Assembly: GCA_014871385.1 (NCBI GenBank)
Contig: CM026429.1
Span: 17,092,751 to 17,156,750 of the forward strand
Reading direction: 5' to 3'
Origin: Ceratodon purpureus
Lineage: Eukaryota; Streptophyta; Bryopsida; Pseudoditrichales; Ditrichaceae
Length of the DNA: 64,000 bases
Shown: piece by piece, positions 57,559 through 64,000 of the stretch
Layout of the letters: the number at the start of each line of letters is the position of its first letter
Numbering within the stretch: the stretch's first letter is position 1
Made by a program: the position numbers and the translations under genes
The notes under the pieces: generated by a model
What the model saw: the letters and a program-made list of their open reading frames with translations, nothing else
Databases searched by the model: none
What the model was told of the DNA's origin: nothing

Positions 57559-60500
57559 AAAGGCATGGTGGTGTATTTTAGGAAAGAATCTGTGAGCATT
57601 TCAATGACAACTCGCCAAGTGTAAAGTAGCCAGTGAAGAACATACAGATAAAGTGGAAGGCAATCAAACATGATGTATCCAAGTTCTATAGGATTTATGT
57701 ATAAGTTGAGCATATAACCAAAGGTAGCAGAAATATAGAAAATACGTTGAAGAGAACATAATAGTCACTATGTCAAGCAATTTTTTTTTTTTAAAAGGTG
57801 CAGGTATTACCTTTGAGCACTTCTAGTTGTTGCTCAAAGACATCTTTAGGTAGGTTGACGAATGGAATCATATATTCATTGGGCCAAAAAAACCAACCAT
57901 ATCAAAAAGGGAAGCCAACAACCTCCAAAAACCTACAAATCTAGAGCCAAATGCAAGAATTTTGGAGGGGAAAATCACAAAACACATTCAATGAGAGACC
58001 AAGACATTTGAAGCCTGCAAAACAAACAAAAGTGAAGGATGAGGCAATCTATGCCCAAGTTGAAGCAACAAACCAAATCGACGCCCTTCAAATGAAACAT
58101 GTTGCAATACTAGAAGATCTCTACATATGAAAACTAATGACAATACCTATGATCAAGGGTGTTGGGAAGGATGCAAAAGAATATCTCAAGCTTGGAAGAG
58201 GAGAAGAGTTGAAGAAACTACATAGGAGGTTAAGTGGAGAAGAGCATGGTTTTCAAGATGTTTGCAGCCCGACGTCCCCGACGTACAACTCTCGACGTCC
58301 CCAGCCACTTTTCGACGTCTTGTGACTTAGAGAAAAAATTCACTTTCAGCCCGAGGATAAATAGGTAGTCGTGAGGCTCTAGGACGCCGGACCCACACAT
58401 GACCGCATTTTTCCGCGGCCAACAACCTTTGCAATGCGATCAGTCGGCCGTGGCCGTCATAATCCGACGGCTGCAACCCTTGAAAAAAACAAACCAAAAC
58501 TTTAAATTTCTATTACTTCTCAAATTTTGTCCAAATTGGGCTCATGAGGTGTTTTTTGGCATCTACATTATTTTTTAGATCCCAAAAAACATCTCACTAT
58601 GTCATTTCGGGTACATTTTGAAAAAGTTACGGAGCTCTAAAGTTTCCATCCAACTTCCTCTCTTCCCTTGCTCCCTTCCCTTCCTAACTCCCTCCCTCCT
58701 TTGCAAAACCAAAGAACTCCCACACCTTCCATTTCTGGACATGTAGTCTTACAGGTGCAGTCCAAATAAAAAAGTTTCTGATACATGCATTAGTTGGCAA
58801 AAGAATGTCCGAAACATTCTTTGGAGAGTAGGACCTTATCTATCTTGGAGTGAGGGGGGTATAATAATGGAAATATTTTAAAACTATTCTACTTAATAGT
58901 TTTCGGCTGAAGTTTTTGTCGAAGTTCAATTATGATGGTGGAAAGTTAAGTTATGGAGAGAATCTAGATCTAAGGAATGAAATACGGAGGGGAGAAGCGT
59001 GAGGGGGGAAGGGTGTGGTAGATAAAGTATACGAATCAAAGATGGAACGTTGGAATTAAATAGGAAGAAACTTTGAATTCAAAAATAAATTTAAATGAGA
59101 AGTAAAGAAGGTCAATTGTAGAAGGGAGCAATACTTGGAAATTAGAATTCAAATCAAATTAGACGGGGTTTGAAATTGTGTGGAGAGGGTTGAGGACACG
59201 TTTATTAAAATTGAGGGATAGTAAATTTGAATTGGAAGTCGAAAATGGTAGACGAGAATTTAAATATAAGTGATAGAAGGTAGGAATTTAAATACAATGA
59301 ATTAAAAAAAAAATTAAAAAACAAAGCCATATTACTAGGGCGGAGGTTAAAATAGAAAGGGTTGGTAAATCATGAAGATTCAGGAGTTAAGATTAAGAGA
59401 AATGTGTCTTCCTTTTAGGAAAGAGAATATGCTATGTGATTTGTTAACCTAGGCTGATGAATGCCACCTTATTTGCCTCCTATACCTTATGGACAACCAG
59501 GGAACCACTGTGGCTTAGAGTTTAAATTTTTTAGGGGATTTTTCATTCCAAGATTTATTAAATTTTTCCATCTTAACCTTCAAAGCATCAACTCAACAAA
59601 AATGGTATGATTTAGGGTCTGGTCACGCTCCCCATGAGTCAATTTTTATAGAATGAAGCTTTGATTTTGGCATAATATAGACAATTATCATATCTTTCTA
59701 ACAAGACCATTCATGCTTCAAAATTCTTCATACTTTAGAAGACATCCGCAGTCAAAGTTTGAAAACACTATTTGGGCATATTGAAATCTGCCCAAAACTG
59801 CAGTACAATATATATGCTCAAAATCTGCCCAAAATTAATTAGATCACAAAAACTTCAAAAATTCACTAAGAATTGAGATTTTACTTTTTTTTAAGTTTTG
59901 TTTTTTATACATATAAATACAATTTGAAGGCATGATCTCACTGCTCGAATTATCAATCCAATATTGCTCCATATGTCTTTTTTACTATCATAGACCGATC
60001 TTTATATTTGAATTTTAGTACATTCTGTGCAAAAAATCAAGCATTTCTTTAGGTTTATAGGTTGTATAAATGTCTACTTTTTAAAGGGCACATGTTATAA
60101 GAAATTGACCTTTAACCCCTAAAGGCCCTTGGTGTTTTTGAAGCCAAAATTGCCAAAAATATACCCCTACTCACAAAAATCTACTAATTTCTAAATTTAG
60201 AAATTAAATTGCATATTAAATCGTAGGATCTTGTAATTAACTTATTCAAAAAGGTGTCTACCAATTTTGAGGAAAATCCATGGTACAAATTGCGAGATTA
60301 TAACATTTGAAATCACTGCAAAAGTTTATTTTGACATTGCCTTATCAGTATATCAAAGTTTTGATGCCCAAAACTATATTTTGCTAACACATTTGATGCA
60401 TAGAGGATCATTAGTTCCTTCAGGTATGGAAGTTAGGTATAAGCTCACAAAGTTTGAGCCTCATACAGGCTTGGAAAGGCGAAGAAATCCTTGATTTGTG

Positions 60501-60760
60501 AAAAGGGGTGTGCTGAAATTGCCTTTCATTCTCTAAAATTAAAACTACTTAAAGGGAGTCAGAAAATGTCCAATTGGAAATTTGAACAGGAGATATGTTA
60601 AAGTCTTTGAGAAAAAGAACCACAAAATTTTTCAATGCAATCAGAGTAGATCTCAAATTTCTAGAAGTTTTTGAAGTGTAAGTAGTATATTTCCCTTTTA
60701 TTTCAAAGGGCAGTTTTGGTAAAAGGGTCCTGTGGATGGACCCCTGCCACGTCATAGATA

Positions 60761-60935
60761 GTGGATGAAATTTAATAATTTTAGATGAAAATTGAAGATT
60801 GGTTGAAATATTTATATGGATGAAAACTAAGCTCTAGGATGAAAAAAATCAGCAACCTTCTTAGATGTAAATGGTTAGTTAGATGAAAATTTTCAGTTGG
60901 ATGAAGACTGTCATAAATGTATATGGATAAAAAAA
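60761..60935. repeat. Spaced degenerate TGGATGAAAA-type motif
   Basis: About eight variants of (T/A)GGATGAAAA or TAGATGAAAA recur at irregular 15-35 bp intervals. They look like an eroded short-period tandem repeat. Confidence 0.45.
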
Positions 60936-61773
60936 TATTGGGCCCATTATTTTGTAAGTGCCCATCCTTTGAAAATTTGTCTTGTCACTTTCTGCCCCAT
61001 TGAATGACGGCCAACTTGGGCAGAAAATGGGAGATTTCCATTGGTTATTGGCTATCCGCATTTAGAGCAAATTAGATTCTAAAATTCATAACTTTTGCAT
61101 CGTAACTTTGAATGCTTTGAAATTTGCGCCATTGGAAAGCTATTGTTTAAGAGCTACATGGTGTAAAATTTTTAGAAAATAATAAAATCTGGAAACCTTA
61201 GAATAGCCTGTCCAGAAGTTTTGCGACTCGAATCGGGTCTCAAGGGCCTTCCGGGGTTAAAAAGTATATGCAACCAAGTCTTGCGGCCCTTTGATCCTTC
61301 GGCCTTGGGTTTTTTATCTGGGACCGCATAGATTTAATTATACTGACGATCACAGTTTGGGACTGTCGCGATATGACGCTTGCGCCGCAAACGTCGGGGT
61401 GTTAGGATTTCTAACGCAAAACTATTTGGTACGTCTAATTTAACATTCCTCGAGGAGAGGAGCGAGAGCATAGGCAAGAGGAATAAAGAAGAAAGGCAGA
61501 GAGGGTGGAAGAAACACTTGCCGGCTGTAGGGCGAGGGGCGGAAAGACAACATGCGGGGATAAACAAAGTTGTTGTAGGAAGGTGTCTGAGATACTTAAA
61601 TATGAGAATAGTAGTTTGAAGCTAGAAGAAATGTTGAAGAAAGAAACTAAGAAGAACTTGAATTAACAAGAAGAGTAAACAAACAACATTAAGAAAGGTG
61701 AGCAAGAGCTTCAAGAAATGCATTCTCAAGACTAAAAAAACTCTTCATCGTCAACTCCAATATATACTCAAGG

Positions 61774-61862
61774 CTAGGAAGCTTCTAAAGAGGCTACCAC
61801 CAACTAGGAAGCTTCTAAAGGGCTTCCATCAACTAAGAAGTTTCTTAAGAAAGCTTCTATTA
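61774..61862. repeat. Three ~30-bp imperfect tandem units
   Basis: CTAGGAAGCTTCTAAAG starts the first two units (61774 and 61804) and CTAAGAAGTTTCTTAAG the third (61833). Confidence 0.65.
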
Positions 61863-64000
61863 GCTTATTTAGATAAGATTTTTAGAAAGTTCCAAAGGTT
61901 TCAACTTTCTTTCTAGAATATTTTAGATATTAATTTCCAGAAGGTTGTAGAGGCTATGTCCTTAGCATCATTCCCGCTGCTAGCAACAAGTTCTAAGAGG
62001 AACTGATGTTCTTAAGAATTATTTTTTTTACATAGAAAATCAAGAATCAACCATAACAAATACGTAATGTATTGTGTTTGATTTTGTGGTGCGATACATT
62101 CTATTGATATGTGAAGAAGCCTTTGATGATTGCTAATTGTTTCTGGAGTAGGATGAAAAAGAAAATCCGAGGTTTCAATAGTTTGATCTCTATGTCGGCC
62201 TTCAAGACATCCTTTAAACAATATGTTGAGTCCCATGGGAGTTACTCCTCCAAATTCAAGCAATATCACCAGTGCTTTAGCATTTGGATCAAGGCTTATG
62301 TGGTGAAGAGTTGTATCTGATGGCTCCAATTGAGGTCATACTCTGTGATGCTCAAATCCTTCGGCTTCATCTTGCAAAACTTGTGTAGATGCACTTAAAA
62401 CCTACGTTGCAGGTTAGTCTATTGAGTCTTCTTTTTCTAAATCCTTCAATACTAAAAGATTTGGCATTCTAACAAAGAACAAAAACTTTTACCTATCTTT
62501 TAACAATGATTGCATACTAATAACAGTTTTGGTTTGGCTTTACCACCTTTATACATAGTTTTGAGCCTTCAACCAAAAGTTATCGTTGAATAGGTCTAAG
62601 TTTATTTGGATAGCTCTAGAATGTAAAAAGTGTAAATTAAAGTATGATTAGTTCAAGATATTAAGATGCATAGAACAAAATAAATTATTTAATATGGAAT
62701 ATAAATATAAAGATCATGAGAATCTAAATCTGAATATTATATAGAAGTATTAATTTTTGGATATGCCCTCTTTGTAGCTGGTTTGATATTTATTTCTATA
62801 AATTTGAAAACTTACTTAGTGTTTAAGTAAATTAGACAAAGGATCCGTGGAGATGGGACGCACCAATGACACTGCCAAGGACAATGATCTTGAGAGCTAG
62901 CAAGGCTAACAGAGACAACACAGAATTGGAACCTCGGTCGCATATTAGCTTCTTCACCTGCATATATATTTCATTGGGTTGCAGGTCTTTTTATGCTTTG
63001 TATCAATAGGCCCTCAACTTGCCAGTGCCAAGGTATCTCACCCTTGAACAATTTAGACTGCAAGTCTTGTAGTTTCCCCTCTTTACAGAAGCCATCTTGT
63101 TAGCCGAGAAGGATTCCATCGTGGTTGCTGACGATGCATGACGATGACGATGGAATTACTGTTGAAGATTTGAAGTAAATAACGATTTGATTTTAGCAGT
63201 CGCATGGCCCACGGTTGTGCTGGTAGTAGCGGCAATTCTGATATGAATGTTCTGAATCTCTCTAGTTTTATATTTTGACACAACATATATTGATGCTGTT
63301 ACGCCTGCCTGCGCGTTTTCTCTAAAGGGGCAGCCACAATTAGCAGATGCATTGTCATTTACGTCTTCGATATTCAAGGCATTGGACTCGCATATATATG
63401 GTCTAGCATTTGCATATGCACCACTGGCATATATAAGTTGCTTACTTGCTTGCTTGCTTCAATTGTGTGCTTCATTCACATAATTTCCAGTCGGGGCAAA
63501 GCATATACTACTTCTACCAGCACTGAAACTCGCCAACCTCGTTGGATTGATGTTTATTGTGTTTGGCCCAAATTATGTTTATGTGCTGCACTCCGACTGT
63601 ATACCACGGATTGGAGTGATGGGGATGTAACCTATAAATTTTACATTTACATCCTTGCACTCCATGGGACAACTGAAGCATTTCTGCCGGCAGGCATGCA
63701 GTGGTGACGAAAGGAAAGCTTTCAAATTGGCAGTCCAACCGAAGGCTCTTTCTCTCGTCTGTAGCAGACATATGCCTCAGCAGGGTACTTATATGTGCTG
63801 CCTCCACGACTGGTGTGCTCTTGGCTAAGTCCGTCATTATGGGCATGCGAATCTTCTACTCGCTGACCTTCATCAGAGATTTTTCAGGCAATCCCAGTCA
63901 TTTTCATTGTGGCAGGCACTCCCTAATTGGAGAGTATTGGGACTCGTGTCTATAACCTCTGTCCCTGTCATGATCACCTTCTTGTTTATAACATTTTTGC

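Larger units (their letters stand above)
57562..64000. other. AT-rich right flank without a supported gene
   Basis: Six kilobases of AT-rich sequence. The small frames (such as 58137-58325, 62111-62320 and 63438-63707) lack domains, splice partners and codon structure. Two low-complexity repeat patches are listed separately. Confidence 0.5.

Noticed and set aside
62012..62329. Minus-strand frame of 105 codons in the right flank
   Set aside because: It has an intact frame but no recognisable domain or splice partner, and lies in repeat-like AT-rich DNA; too weak to call a gene.

Overview
This is nuclear DNA of a land plant. The genes have many small GT-AG introns, mostly about 80-450 bp. Two conserved genes belong to plant families: a WEB/DUF827 coiled-coil protein and an IBR3-type acyl-CoA dehydrogenase. 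Their compact introns, long leaders and abundant simple repeats would suit a bryophyte (moss or liverwort), but that is a guess; only 'land plant' is firm. All gene models below were spliced by eye.

Layout. 1-3.6 kb: no gene, three small inverted-repeat elements and a cluster of microsatellites. 5.8-10.8 kb (+): WEB-family coiled-coil gene, 7 exons, 1252 aa. 12.1-13.1 kb (-): SINA-like RING E3 ligase, 2 exons, 305 aa. 13.1-15.5 kb: simple-repeat-rich spacer. 15.5-21.7 kb (+): IBR3/ACAD10-type peroxisomal gene, 17 exons, 830 aa, ending in the PTS1 tripeptide SRL. 21.7-29.7 kb: AT-rich gene-free DNA with a decayed pogo-like element and a probable copia scrap. 29.7-31.7 kb (-): 5'-truncated, probably frame-broken LRR receptor-kinase gene. 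33.25-33.57 kb: small TTAA-flanked MITE. 33.94-57.56 kb: one very large CACTA (En/Spm) transposon. 57.56-64 kb: AT-rich DNA with no gene I can support.

The main discovery is the CACTA element at 33942-57558. It is 23,617 bp long, with matching CACTAGTA... terminal inverted repeats and a 3-bp AAA target-site duplication. Both ends carry arrays of a 12-bp motif, GTCR-N4-GGAC, the expected form of a transposase-binding subterminal repeat. Two divergently transcribed transposition genes both splice into full open frames: a TNP2-like transposase (1146 aa, 3 exons, + strand) and a TNPA/Ptta-like protein (about 1061 aa, 8 exons, - strand). The right half carries cargo that I cannot assign to any known family. 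It includes two paralogous coiled-coil proteins, three paralogous proteins sharing a ~95-residue N-terminal domain, and a basic serine-rich protein beside an overlapping ORF. Two of the three-member family have tandemly duplicated 3' coding ends. Paralogous cargo families on an apparently intact giant CACTA element make this the part of the window most likely to be new.
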